The notes beneath the pieces are model-generated. The model did not search any database, had not been told where the DNA came from, and was given only the letters and a program-made list of their open reading frames with translations. DNA of 64,000 nt, from assembly GCF_003253485.1 (NCBI RefSeq), contig NZ_QKTX01000002.1:372001-436000 (forward strand). Reading direction: 5' to 3'. The position numbers and the translations under genes were made by a program. Shown piece by piece: positions 1-8,531 of the stretch. The stretch comes from Algoriphagus aquaeductus. GTDB lineage: Bacteria > Bacteroidota > Bacteroidia > Cytophagales > Cyclobacteriaceae. Positions within the stretch are counted from its first letter, which is position 1; each line of letters opens with the position of its first letter.

Positions 1-1949
1 AGAATAACATTGTCAGGCAGCCCGTGATCAGTAGTGAATTTGTGGAAATTAGCCAATTCCCCACGAAGAAGTTCTTTTTTATCGGTTTGGGTTAGGAGGT
101 TTAAGCCATGTTCGGTCCCGATCCAAAGGTTTTCCTGTTGATCCAATTTGATCTGTATGACCCCGTTGTCCACCAAGCCTTCCACCGTGGTGATTGGAAG
201 AATTCTTTTGCCATCGAAGTGGGCCAGCCCTCCATCTACCGCCCCAATCCAGATACTTCCGTCTTTTTCAGCTTGTAAGCTGAGAATGACAGAACCCGGC
301 AGCCCTTGATTTGGGCCAAAGTGGGTGATTTGATTTTTTTCGATCAGGGAAAGTCCTAAGTCACCACCTAGCCAAACCCGACCTTTTTGATCTTGGAGTA
401 TAGAGTATATTTCTGTCGAAAGGATACCCTGTGCACTGGTAAATGTGGTGATATTTTTTCCGTCAATTTGGCTTAAGCCTCCGCTGGTCCCGATCCAGAT
501 CACTCCATCGGCATCCTCCATCAGTGAGTAAACAATGTCTCCTGCCAATCCCTGGTCCAAAGAGTAGGTGGTGAATCCCTGGCGATCAAATTTGCTGACG
601 CCACCGCCGAATGTTCCAAACCAGAGGTTGCCTTTGCTGTCTTCCAAGGAGCTGAGGACAATATTGGCACCCAGGCCTTGGTTGACCGTGAAGCTGGTGA
701 AGGAACTTCCATCAAACCTGCTGACGCCTCCTCCATCAGTACCAAACCAAAGCTTGCCGGAATCATCCATAACGATGTCCAATACAGCATTGGCCGAAAG
801 CCCTTGATCTTTGGTATAGCTGATGAAATTTTTCCCGTCAAATCTGCTGACTCCATGCTCTGTCCCAAACCAAATGTTTCCTGACCGATCTTCCTGGATA
901 CTTCTCACGATATTATCAGCCAATCCATCCTCGATGGTGAAATTTTGAAAGCTTGTTCCATCAAAGCGACTGACTCCCGAACCGATCGTACCAATCCACA
1001 TGGAGCCGCTGGCATCGGAACCAAAACTTCTAACACGGTCCCCGGCAAGACCTTTGGTTTGGTTGAAATTTGAAAAACCGGATCCGTCAAAAATGCTGAA
1101 TCCTCCTCCGTTTGTTCCAAAATAAAGTCGGCCTTTGGCATCTTTGCCAACAGCTACCACAACATCATCAGCCAGTCCGTCAGCAGTGGTATATGCGGTA
1201 AACTTTTCCCGGTCAAATCTGACCACTCCACCTCCACCTGTTCCCATCCAGATGTGACCATTGTTGTCTTCGGTAATGTCAAATATGACTTGATGGGGAA
1301 GGCCGTTTGAGGTGGTATAATTGGTGAATTTATGTCCGTCAAACAGACTCAGTCCACTCAAAGTCCCAATCCACAACATCCCGTCTTTGTCTTCCCAAAT
1401 ACTTCTTACTGTATTATTTACGAGTCCGTGTGCATTGGTAAAATTGGTGAAATTATTTCCATCATATCGGCTGAGTCCTCCACCATTGGTGCCAAACCAT
1501 AGGTGGCCTCTGCGGTCCAGAATTGCACAATTGACTCCATCTAATGCCAATCCATCGTCGGTGGTGTAGGATTTAAATTGAGATATGCCTCCTTCTCCAA
1601 GTAAAAATGACTTTCCAGTCCGGTCTGAAAGTGCCTGCCCGTTTGGATCGGAAAGGACTAACAATTCTTTGGTCTTTGGGGGAGAAAGGGTCATTAAAAC
1701 TGTTGATCCAGTCTCGTCTTGATACCGAATAGTTTCTCCTTCACGTTGTGGAATTGGGATAATTCTAGGGCCGGGTAGATTCTTTCTTGATATAATTTCC
1801 GGTTGAAGAGAATCCGCCAATGCATCCAAAACCACCGCCTTTGGCTGGGAAATAGCTATAACTGAAGCGGGAATTTCTGGACTGAACTTTTTTCCACTAC
1901 AAGAAAAAAGCAAAATAGAAATTCCGAAATATCGGATGAACTGCTTCAT
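1..1949 (-). CDS. Two-component-regulator propeller lipoprotein (partial, C-terminus beyond window)
   Basis: The minus strand is open from an ATG at 1949 to the window edge, about 649 codons without a stop. The N-terminus is a lipoprotein-type signal with Cys17 in LLFSC. After about 125 residues come roughly twelve repeats of 41-42 residues with the pattern W-(I/F)-G-T..GGG(V/L)S(R/K)FDG..F..(F/Y)T...GL, the Reg_prop blade found in ligand-binding sensor domains of Bacteroidota hybrid two-component systems. At DNA level the W-x-G-T codons recur every 123-126 bp from about 1489 down to about 115. The protein is probably exported and anchored in the envelope. Whether a membrane segment and a kinase or GGDEF domain follow cannot be seen. 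The lipobox favours a free-standing propeller lipoprotein, but a sensor fused to a kinase remains possible. Confidence 0.88.
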   Translation of the reverse strand, partial: MKQFIRYFGISILLFSCSGKKFSPEIPASVIAISQPKAVVLDALADSLQPEIISRKNLPGPRIIPIPQREGETIRYQDETGSTVLMTLSPPKTKELLVLSDPNGQALSDRTGKSFLLGEGGISQFKSYTTDDGLALDGVNCAILDRRGHLWFGTNGGGLSRYDGNNFTNFTNAHGLVNNTVRSIWEDKDGMLWIGTLSGLSLFDGHKFTNYTTSNGLPHQVIFDITEDNNGHIWMGTGGGGVVRFDREKFTAYTTADGLADDVVVAVGKDAKGRLYFGTNGGGFSIFDGSGFSNFNQTKGLAGDRVRSFGSDASGSMWIGTIGSGVSRFDGTSFQNFTIEDGLADNIVRSIQEDRSGNIWFGTEHGVSRFDGKNFISYTKDQGLSANAVLDIVMDDSGKLWFGTDGGGVSRFDGSSFTSFTVNQGLGANIVLSSLEDSKGNLWFGTFGGGVSKFDRQGFTTYSLDQGLAGDIVYSLMEDADGVIWIGTSGGLSQIDGKNITTFTSAQGILSTEIYSILQDQKGRVWLGGDLGLSLIEKNQITHFGPNQGLPGSVILSLQAEKDGSIWIGAVDGGLAHFDGKRILPITTVEGLVDNGVIQIKLDQQENLWIGTEHGLNLLTQTDKKELLRGELANFHKFTTDHGLPDNVI

Positions 1950-1960
1950 GAGCTAGAAAA

Positions 1961-1968
1961 CAAACATA
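1961..1968 (-). promoter_or_regulatory. Probable -7 box of the propeller gene
   Basis: Read on the minus strand this is TATGTTTG, an exact match to the Bacteroidota -7 consensus TAnnTTTG. It lies 11 bases upstream of the ATG. A CAAA (TTTG on the minus strand) at 1985-1988 could be the -33 element, although the 16-base spacing is short. Confidence 0.5.
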
Positions 1969-2075
1969 AATGGACATTGAAAGCCAAATGGCTATTCCAT
2001 AAAATTTTGCAAAAAGTTAGACAAATAATGGAGTATAAAAAATGCTTTTGAAAAGCGGATTTTTGATTTGATGGG

Positions 2076-2111
2076 AAGAAAAACGCCGATCCAGTTTCCT
2101 GAGTCGGCGTA
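2076..2111 (-). terminator. Rho-independent terminator of the M14 peptidase gene
   Basis: ACGCCGA (2083-2089) pairs with TCGGCGT (2104-2110) around a 14-base loop. On the minus strand the stem is followed by TTTTTCTT. It sits 22 bases beyond the stop of the peptidase gene. Confidence 0.75.
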
Positions 2112-2132
2112 TTTGAATTGGAAATAGAAGGA

Positions 2133-4667
2133 TTACTGCCCTACCATAAAGATCGCGTTGCAGAGGATCAGCTTACCGCTTTCCCAGAATCCTCGGAAAA
2201 TCGGGTTGTCAACAAAGTAGACGACTTGGCCTCGGCCCTGGTTTTCTGCTCCAATTACCACAGATTTACCCATTTGGGACTTGATTTTGTAGCCAATGTA
2301 GCCTGTTCGGTAGGAATCATTGGAAGCGATAATCCCGGCATTCACTCCACCGCTGAGGTAAGCAAATCGGCTGGAGTTATTTTTTAATGTGTAGAATTTA
2401 CCTCCTGTACCATAACCCAGTGGATGGGTTTCATCCATCTTGATTTCATAGATTGCTCCGGCTGTTCCTCCTGAAATACCAAGTCTTTCTCCTTCGGTGT
2501 ACGACTCAAGTCGCTCTTCTTTGGCGATTTCCTGAGCTGCTTTTTCAGCAGCTTTCTTCTCCTCATCGGTATCGTAGGTCTTCAATTTGAATCCTTCTTT
2601 GTTGGCGAAAAGATTAACCGCCGCATCGATGGCCACTACTTTTCCACCTGCTTTCACCCAATCCATCAATTTGGTCTGAGCTGCACCATTCAAGCCCGAA
2701 CCAAATACAGACGGAAGAATGATCACGTCGTATTTGCTCAGGTCGTAGCTTCCGAAGTTAGCCGCGTCGAGATTGACCAGCGGGTAGTCCAGTTCCTTTT
2801 CGAAAAAGTGCCACACTTCTCCATAATTCAAGGAAGAAGTACCCTGACCGCCAACCAAAGCTACTTTTGGAGCTTGGATGACCCGGATATTTGGTGAACC
2901 AAAGTCCTTCCCTTTGTCCACATAGCCGGTTTGCGTCGTAGCCAAAGTCACCCCAAAACGGTTAGCGGTTTCCACTACTTTCTGATCAAAGTTGCCTACA
3001 TATTCATTGCCGCCTTTGGTGATAATGAGGGAGCCCGCAGGAAAGCTTTTGCCCTCAACAGTGAATGGATACTCGGCATACTTCACGCGGATTTTCTGAT
3101 TGAGCAAGGCCGCCAAGAAAGCTGCATCTCGGGTTCCTTCCCACTTAGCCAGATAGGCCACAGGAGTTGCTCCAGCTGTATTGGGGGTGAAAGTAGGCTT
3201 TTCGTATTGACCTGCTGCATCGATTTTGGTCTCCAAAGCATAGGCTTGAAGGCCATATGCATACGGCATTGCCCAGCTCGTGATGTCGTAGGTGATAGAG
3301 TCATTCAGAACCGGATTGGGTTCGAATAGCACCTGAGCCAAGACGCCTTTGGGCTGATACGCATTGATGATGATGTCTTTATCTGAGGTGGAAAAGGTCA
3401 CGCCTGACTTTCCGCTTTGGTATTCGTAGCCTTTCAGGCCTGCTCGAGCACCGGCTTTTCCATAGCGGATGCCGTTTTTATCCATCAGTTCGAGTAGTTT
3501 GGCGACCTGAGCCGGATTGCTTTCCCCTTTGATCACAAAGCTTTTGAATTTGCCTTTTGGATTGCTGGAGTTGGTTTTGAAATAGGCAGAAAACTCATCC
3601 ACCAACCGCTTGGCGTTCTGACTGGTCACTTCCACAGCCGAAATCGCGGCGGTATAGTGTCCGGCGATTCGTCCGCTCAGCGTTACGGTATCACCGATCG
3701 AATTATACACGCCGATACCGGCACGTCCGCTACCGCCCTGCTCGATGGTCATTCCGATGGCACCGTTGTACATCGGATAGGAGTCACCATAGGAGGGATA
3801 GAGGATGTCAAATCGCTCTTTGGTAAAGTAAAATTTGCCTGCCTGGTCAAAATACTTGGCGGTATTTCTGCCAAAAATATCCTGAAACTCATGCTGGAAG
3901 GGAGTTAACTGCTCGTGCAAAGGCTCTGCTGCCGGAGCCATGTAAAACGGATTGTCGATGCCTTGCTCATGGAAATCCAAATGCAACTGAGGCATCCACT
4001 GCTGGTAAAGCTTCAGTCTTTGTTGAGATTCCACCTGCACTTGCCAAGCCCAATCCCGGTTGAGATCAAAAAGGTAATGATTGGCCCTTCCGCCCGGCCA
4101 TGGCTCATTGTGCTCCATGGACTGTGGGTCTGGCTGTAGTCGAGTATTCATTTTTTGGTTGTACCACATGGCATAGCGGTCACGACCGTCAGGGTTGATA
4201 CAAGGATCGAGGATGACCACTTGGTTTTTTAGCCATTCCTGAGATTTGGCATTGGTGGGGTCAGCCAGGGTGTAAAAAGTAGAAATCGCGGCTTCCATGC
4301 CCACGGATTCATTTCCATGCACGTTGAATGACATCCAGTTGATCGGAACTTCAGTGCTCGGGGTGCCTTCCATCAATCCGGTTCGCTTAAGGTTGTCGGT
4401 TCGGATTTGCTCTAGGCGGGCCATATTTTCCGGGCTGGAAAGAATCGCCACGAAAAGCGGGCGTTTTTCGTTGGTTTCGCCGTATTGGATGATTTTGATG
4501 TTGGGATTTTGCGAAGCCACATACTCAAAATAATCCACCATGCGGTGATGGGGAGTAAATCGGTCTCCGGGCTTGTAGCCCAAAAACTGCTCTGGAGTTT
4601 TGAGTTGTGCCAAAGCACCCCAAACCAGCGCAAGGGCAAACGATAAGGTCAGTAAACTCTTCTTCAT
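2133..4667 (-). CDS. M14-family zinc carboxypeptidase-like secreted peptidase
   Basis: An 844-residue protein with a signal peptide (about residues 1-20, ending in GALA). The peptidase domain spans roughly residues 30-350. The zinc ligands are visible as H117-x-x-E120 (HGNE) and H233 (DFHEQG), and E309 in TIEQGG fits the catalytic glutamate. The rest, about residues 360-844, resembles the long C-terminal region of the large Bacteroidota M14 proteins, with a class-I-amidotransferase-like fold around residues 600-700. It should hydrolyse peptides in the periplasm or outside the cell; the substrate is unknown. It is transcribed alone, with terminators on both sides. No lipobox cysteine is present. 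Confidence 0.9.
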   Translation of the reverse strand: MKKSLLTLSFALALVWGALAQLKTPEQFLGYKPGDRFTPHHRMVDYFEYVASQNPNIKIIQYGETNEKRPLFVAILSSPENMARLEQIRTDNLKRTGLMEGTPSTEVPINWMSFNVHGNESVGMEAAISTFYTLADPTNAKSQEWLKNQVVILDPCINPDGRDRYAMWYNQKMNTRLQPDPQSMEHNEPWPGGRANHYLFDLNRDWAWQVQVESQQRLKLYQQWMPQLHLDFHEQGIDNPFYMAPAAEPLHEQLTPFQHEFQDIFGRNTAKYFDQAGKFYFTKERFDILYPSYGDSYPMYNGAIGMTIEQGGSGRAGIGVYNSIGDTVTLSGRIAGHYTAAISAVEVTSQNAKRLVDEFSAYFKTNSSNPKGKFKSFVIKGESNPAQVAKLLELMDKNGIRYGKAGARAGLKGYEYQSGKSGVTFSTSDKDIIINAYQPKGVLAQVLFEPNPVLNDSITYDITSWAMPYAYGLQAYALETKIDAAGQYEKPTFTPNTAGATPVAYLAKWEGTRDAAFLAALLNQKIRVKYAEYPFTVEGKSFPAGSLIITKGGNEYVGNFDQKVVETANRFGVTLATTQTGYVDKGKDFGSPNIRVIQAPKVALVGGQGTSSLNYGEVWHFFEKELDYPLVNLDAANFGSYDLSKYDVIILPSVFGSGLNGAAQTKLMDWVKAGGKVVAIDAAVNLFANKEGFKLKTYDTDEEKKAAEKAAQEIAKEERLESYTEGERLGISGGTAGAIYEIKMDETHPLGYGTGGKFYTLKNNSSRFAYLSGGVNAGIIASNDSYRTGYIGYKIKSQMGKSVVIGAENQGRGQVVYFVDNPIFRGFWESGKLILCNAIFMVGQ

Positions 4668-4780
4668 AAGGAAAATTTTATTTCGACGGGGAAGTTAAGG
4701 TCTTTTGACGGGAAGGAAATTACCGAATAGGGAAAAGTGGGTTTGAAATGGGTTGATATGTAATCTTCTAGCATTTCAAA

Positions 4781-4825
4781 TGAAAAAGACTACTTCTTTT
4801 CGAGGTAGTCTTTTTCATTTTTTTT
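4781..4825. terminator. Terminator between ohr and the M14 peptidase gene
   Basis: A perfect 13-bp stem, TGAAAAAGACTAC (4781-4793) with GTAGTCTTTTTCA (4805-4817), has an 11-base loop. Eight more T follow on the plus strand, and the minus-strand stem itself ends in a T run. Both flanking genes lie on the minus strand, so it most likely ends the ohr transcript. It could act in either direction. Confidence 0.7.
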
Positions 4826-4838
4826 TAGAAACCAAGGA

Positions 4839-5258
4839 TTAAACTGCCTTCACATTCACTTCGATATTTCCTCGCGTTGCCTTAGAGTAAGGACAAACTT
4901 GATGTGCGGTATCTACCAACTGCTGTGCATGCTCCAGAGATTCGGCATGAGGGATTTTTACTTCGATATCCACAGCCAGTCCAAAGCTGTCGGGGCCATA
5001 GTGTCCCAAATGTACTTTGGCTTTGATTTCAGAATCACGGAGGCTGGTTTTTCCGGCCACTGCCGCCAAAGCACCACCAAAACAGGCCGCATAGCCTGCT
5101 GCAAAAAGTTGCTCGGGGTTGGTTTTGCCACCATCGCCTCCGATTTCTTTGGGCATAGCCACATCAAAATCAAGCATGCCATCATCAGTTCGTACGTGAC
5201 CCTTTCTTCCTCCGGTATTGACTGCCACGGCAGTGTAGTCCACAATCAGTTTTTCCAT
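4839..5258 (-). CDS. ohr: Organic hydroperoxide resistance protein, Ohr/OsmC family
   Basis: The 139-residue length fits the Ohr subfamily. The two redox cysteines are Cys59 (YAACFGGAL) and Cys122 (QVCPYSKATRGNI), with the conserved NPEQLFAAGYAACF segment. Ohr is a thiol-dependent cytosolic peroxidase that reduces organic hydroperoxides using lipoylated protein partners. The gene is next to the OhrR-like regulator (one base between stop and start), the usual ohrR-ohr arrangement, and both probably share the promoter and operator at 5709-5745. Confidence 0.93.
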   Translation of the reverse strand: MEKLIVDYTAVAVNTGGRKGHVRTDDGMLDFDVAMPKEIGGDGGKTNPEQLFAAGYAACFGGALAAVAGKTSLRDSEIKAKVHLGHYGPDSFGLAVDIEVKIPHAESLEHAQQLVDTAHQVCPYSKATRGNIEVNVKAV

Positions 5259-5259
5259 G

Positions 5260-5700
5260 TTACTTTTTAAGTGTTTTGAGATTTTCCAAAAGACCCTCCA
5301 GCTGAGGGGTCAACTTTTCAGTTGATTTCCCCAAGTCTGAGGCCAGATGGTCTTCCAACACCTGAAGTGCAGCCAAAGTTTTGCCCTGAAGTGATTTTCC
5401 CGGATAGGTCAGGTGAATGCTGACGGTCCGCTCATCCTCTTCTCCCCGCTTTCGCTTGAGCAGGTTTTGGGATTCCAGTTTTTTCAAAAGCGGAGTCAAC
5501 GTACCCGAATCCAGACTGAGCTTGGTTCCCAATTCATGGACTTTTAGCCCATCCTCTTCCCAAAGATTGGATAAAACCAAGAATTGCAGATAAGTCAGGC
5601 CAAGTTCATTCAGCGTCACTTGAATCCGCTGAATCATCAATCGGGAACTGGTGTAAAGCAGCTGAGAAAGGTGGAGGAATGGAAATTCAGGAGTGTTCAT
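5260..5700 (-). CDS. ohrR: MarR-family regulator, OhrR-like, without the sensing cysteine
   Basis: A 146-residue winged-helix protein. The DNA-binding part is clear (LSLDSGTLTPLLKKLESQNLLKRKRGEEDERTV split over residues about 64-96) and matches OhrR closely. I chose ATG 5700 because a longer reading to 5796 would run through the operator-like repeat and has no family similarity. OhrR proteins sense peroxides with an N-terminal Cys in a Q-L-C-F-x-L-Y motif. Here the matching stretch reads H-L-S-Q-L-L-Y, with Ser12 at the Cys position, and the protein has no cysteine at all. It should still bind DNA, but how it would respond to peroxide is unclear. Confidence 0.88.
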   Translation of the reverse strand: MNTPEFPFLHLSQLLYTSSRLMIQRIQVTLNELGLTYLQFLVLSNLWEEDGLKVHELGTKLSLDSGTLTPLLKKLESQNLLKRKRGEEDERTVSIHLTYPGKSLQGKTLAALQVLEDHLASDLGKSTEKLTPQLEGLLENLKTLKK

Positions 5701-5708
5701 AATGCAAA

Positions 5709-5745
5709 ACAGGATTGAATACAATCTACTTGTTTTCAATCCTGT
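5709..5745 (-). promoter_or_regulatory. Operator-like nested inverted repeat upstream of ohrR-ohr
   Basis: ACAGGATTGAA (5709-5719) and TTCAATCCTGT (5735-5745) are perfect 11-bp arms with a 15-base spacer. Inside it, ACAA (5721-5724) and TTGT (5730-5733) form a second small dyad resembling the TACAAT/ATTGTA half-sites of known OhrR operators. It begins nine bases before the ATG and lacks a T run, so an operator is more likely than a terminator. Confidence 0.6.
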
Positions 5746-5792
5746 CTCCAATAATTTTTCTGATGAATCAATCCGAATTCCGAAATCCGAAA

Positions 5793-7001
5793 TCAATAGT
5801 ATCTTCCAATCATCGGATGATCCACAATCGCCCGCTTCAACTCCAAGGCGTCAATCGTGCCCGGAGCCCGATAGGCTACTTTTCCTCCCGGCTCGATCAG
5901 CAAAGTGATCGGCAAGCTTCCGTCCCAATCGGAACCTACTACTTTGATGACCTCGTATTTATCTTCGGTATCCATCAGGTAGTTGGGCAGGGCGGAGGCT
6001 TTGGATTTGAGAAATTTCAAGGCCTTTTCCTGCTGGTCCGGTGCATCCATACTCACAGAGACAAACTGAAAATCCCTTGCACCATACATCCGCTGCATGG
6101 TCACAAATTCCGGATATTCGATAATGCAGGGCCCGCACCAAGTCGCCCAAAAATTGACCAAAAGCAGTTTGTCCGAGTCGTTTTTCAACAAACCTGCCAA
6201 TCCGGCCGGGCTGAGTTTTTCCAAACTTACTTCCCGCTTTTTCCATTCCTCGTTGGTCTTGATAGTGTACTCATTTTTCCAAGCCCACTTGATCGAGCAA
6301 CCGAAAGCCGGTGTTTGAGCGGATTCGGCGGGTAAAGGCTCGCCTTTCAGTGTGGCTTCAATTGCTGCTCTAAGATCTTCCGAATTTCCTGTTCCGGGTT
6401 TTTCTTTGGCATCAATCCTTCCTGAGTAAGCCAGTTTGCGACTTTTGTCAAAGACAAACACATGCGGGGTGGCAGTGGGACCATAGGCTGTGGAAAACTC
6501 ATGCGTGTCTCCGTCATAGAGGTAAGGAAAATTGTATCCTTTGGCCTCGGCTCGAATTTTCATCTCTTCGTGAAAATCCCCCAAATCCGTATAGCCCAGT
6601 TCTTCGGGCAAAACGGCAATCGGGCTATTGGGAGAGATCGCCACGAAGGCCACCGATTTTCCCTCATATTCGTTGACCAACCCGATGTAGCGATCTTCAT
6701 AAGCCTGTGCCGTCGGACAATGATTACAGGTAAAATTGATTACGAGTACATCCTTGTCCGCAAAATCCTCCAGCGTGTGAAATTTTCCATCCACATCGGG
6801 GAGGTTAAATGGCGGAGCCTGATTGCCAATGGCAAGTTTTGCAATGGGTTTTTCGGCAACTGCTTGCGGATTTGCCACATATGTTGCTGTTGTTTCTTCC
6901 ATTTGAACTTCTGGTTCGGTCGTTTTTCCGCATCGGAAAAACAGGAAACCTGAAGCGAGGAGGACAAATGGAAGAATTCGGTTTCGGTTGGGCTTGTTCA
7001 T
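5793..7001 (-). CDS. Double thioredoxin-fold protein: redoxin domain fused to TlpA-like domain
   Basis: Starting at ATG 7001 gives 402 residues with an N-terminal export signal (residues about 8-24). Cys24 follows FFR, a poor lipobox, so lipidation is uncertain. The first domain (about 58-225) is AhpC/TSA-like with C92-N-H-C95 and ends in the FGCSIKW signature of the family. The second (about 255-400) is TlpA/ResA-like with W-C289-G-P-C292. It probably acts in the periplasm in thiol-disulphide exchange, possibly passing electrons between its two domains. Its start is 23 bases after the stop of the oxidoreductase gene, so the two are likely co-transcribed. The longer reading to 7109 overlaps that gene and is not supported. 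Confidence 0.87.
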   Translation of the reverse strand: MNKPNRNRILPFVLLASGFLFFRCGKTTEPEVQMEETTATYVANPQAVAEKPIAKLAIGNQAPPFNLPDVDGKFHTLEDFADKDVLVINFTCNHCPTAQAYEDRYIGLVNEYEGKSVAFVAISPNSPIAVLPEELGYTDLGDFHEEMKIRAEAKGYNFPYLYDGDTHEFSTAYGPTATPHVFVFDKSRKLAYSGRIDAKEKPGTGNSEDLRAAIEATLKGEPLPAESAQTPAFGCSIKWAWKNEYTIKTNEEWKKREVSLEKLSPAGLAGLLKNDSDKLLLVNFWATWCGPCIIEYPEFVTMQRMYGARDFQFVSVSMDAPDQQEKALKFLKSKASALPNYLMDTEDKYEVIKVVGSDWDGSLPITLLIEPGGKVAYRAPGTIDALELKRAIVDHPMIGRYY

Positions 7002-7024
7002 AAGGATTGGGTAAAATATTTTGC

Positions 7025-8329
7025 CTACAGCGAAAGACCTCGCTGGTAGGTATAGTGTAGCTTTTTGTTTGCTTCTGAATCTGAAAATACCTGAGCAATT
7101 GGATCCCATTTTAACGGTCTTCCGAGTTCATGGGCAATATTTCCAATGGTACATGCCGTGCAAGTGCTGTGTCCGACTTCCACCGGAACGATAGGATCTT
7201 TTCTTTTCCGGATACAGTCGATGAAGTCCACATGATGGGCACCAAAGCTGAAGTTTTCAGGCTCTTTTCCGATCTGTAACTCCTCGATCGAGGTGTCGTA
7301 ATTTCCACGGGATACTTTGATCCAGCCATTTTCTCCCAGGAACTTCACCCCTTGTCGACCTTCGTCAAACTTGGTGATGAGCATTTCCACCCCATTGGCA
7401 TAGCGATAAGTGAGTGGCTGATCGCCTGATGCAGGAATGACTTCCACTGGACCATTTCGGTCCATACTGAGCCCCCATTGGGCGATGTCGATCATGTGCG
7501 CACCCCAGTCGGTCATCAATCCTCCGCCGGTTTCCCGATACCAGCGCCAAGCACCCCAAGCTGCTTCATTTTTCTCCGGATTCAACGAAATGCCCGGATT
7601 AAGCAAGTCATTGAAATGAAGGGAAGGGATGGGGCCTAACCATTTTTCCCAATTTAAGCCAGCCGGAATGGGTTCTTCGGCCAGATCGTAAGGCTTTGGA
7701 TGAGGATTGTCTCCGACATGGACGAGCACTTGAGATATTTTGCCCAGCTTGCCCCGCTGCACGTGCATGGCAGCAGTCTGGAAATTGACCGCGGCACGCT
7801 GCATAGATCCAACGGCTAGGACGATTCCATTTTCACGGACGGCTTTGACAAGCTCTTGACCTTCTTTGATGGTGAAAGTGAGTGGCTTTTCGAGGTAAAT
7901 ATCCTTTTTGGCACGACAAGCATCGATCGCCATGATGGCATGCCAATGATCCGGTGAGGCAATGACTACGGCATCTACATCCGGGTTTTCCAAAAGCTCC
8001 CGGTAGTCTTCATAAAGCTTTGGTGCGACATAGGTTTTGCCTGCTTCGCTCATATTTTTCTGAACTCGGAGGGCAAATCGCTCCCGCTTGATGGCATAGA
8101 CATCTGCAGCGGCCACAGCTTCTACTCCGGGGATCCGCATGAAATTATTCAAAAGCCCCATGGCTTGTCGGCCCACTCCGATAAACCCTAAGCGGACCCG
8201 TTCGTGGGCAGACTGAAAGAGAGGGGTGGGGGCTGAAGCAAAGGAAAGTCCGGGGATCAAGCTTAGTCCGGCGGAAGTCAACAGACTGGCGCCGAGGAAT
8301 TTTCGGCGGGAAAAGGAATTGGAACTCAT
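7025..8329 (-). CDS. Tat-exported Gfo/Idh/MocA-family oxidoreductase
   Basis: A 434-residue protein with a twin-arginine signal (SRRKFLGASLL, residues 7-17) and cleavage near ASA at about residue 32. The Rossmann fold begins at about residue 46 (RLGFIGVGRQAMGL), and the EKPL motif (YLEKPLTF) is typical of the family. Such proteins use NAD(P) on sugars or inositols, and export by Tat fits a folded protein with its cofactor bound. The substrate cannot be read from the sequence. It heads a two-gene unit with the downstream thioredoxin-fold gene and is divergent from oxyR across a 202-bp region. Confidence 0.88.
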   Translation of the reverse strand: MSSNSFSRRKFLGASLLTSAGLSLIPGLSFASAPTPLFQSAHERVRLGFIGVGRQAMGLLNNFMRIPGVEAVAAADVYAIKRERFALRVQKNMSEAGKTYVAPKLYEDYRELLENPDVDAVVIASPDHWHAIMAIDACRAKKDIYLEKPLTFTIKEGQELVKAVRENGIVLAVGSMQRAAVNFQTAAMHVQRGKLGKISQVLVHVGDNPHPKPYDLAEEPIPAGLNWEKWLGPIPSLHFNDLLNPGISLNPEKNEAAWGAWRWYRETGGGLMTDWGAHMIDIAQWGLSMDRNGPVEVIPASGDQPLTYRYANGVEMLITKFDEGRQGVKFLGENGWIKVSRGNYDTSIEELQIGKEPENFSFGAHHVDFIDCIRKRKDPIVPVEVGHSTCTACTIGNIAHELGRPLKWDPIAQVFSDSEANKKLHYTYQRGLSL

Positions 8330-8512
8330 CAGGTTTATGGGTTTAAGTGAATTGCACGAAAGACCAAATAAATTACCAGAAATGATCCGTCTTTTGAAAT
8401 TTCCAACCGCTATTTTGATAAGTGAGCGTTTAACCGAGGTAAATGGGGAAGTTTTCTGATTTTATTCAGCTTTTAGAATTGAACTCTTTCCCGAACTTTT
8501 CACTTTCTTGTC

Positions 8513-8527
8513 ATAGATAATATCTAT
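8513..8527 (+). promoter_or_regulatory. OxyR-type operator at the oxyR start
   Basis: ATAGATAATATCTAT is a palindrome with 7-bp arms around one base and matches the OxyR/LysR motif ATAG-N7-CTAT exactly. It ends four bases before the oxyR ATG, where binding would cover the transcript start, so negative autoregulation is the simplest reading. Confidence 0.65.
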
Positions 8528-8531
8528 CAAA

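Noticed and set aside
521..868. 115-codon minus-strand frame, and similar frames up to 1342
   Set aside because: They lie in other frames of the propeller gene, whose real frame is open from 1949 to the edge with clear blade repeats.
5701..5796. Longer N-terminus for the OhrR-like protein starting at 5796
   Set aside because: It crosses the inverted repeat and adds residues without similarity to the family.
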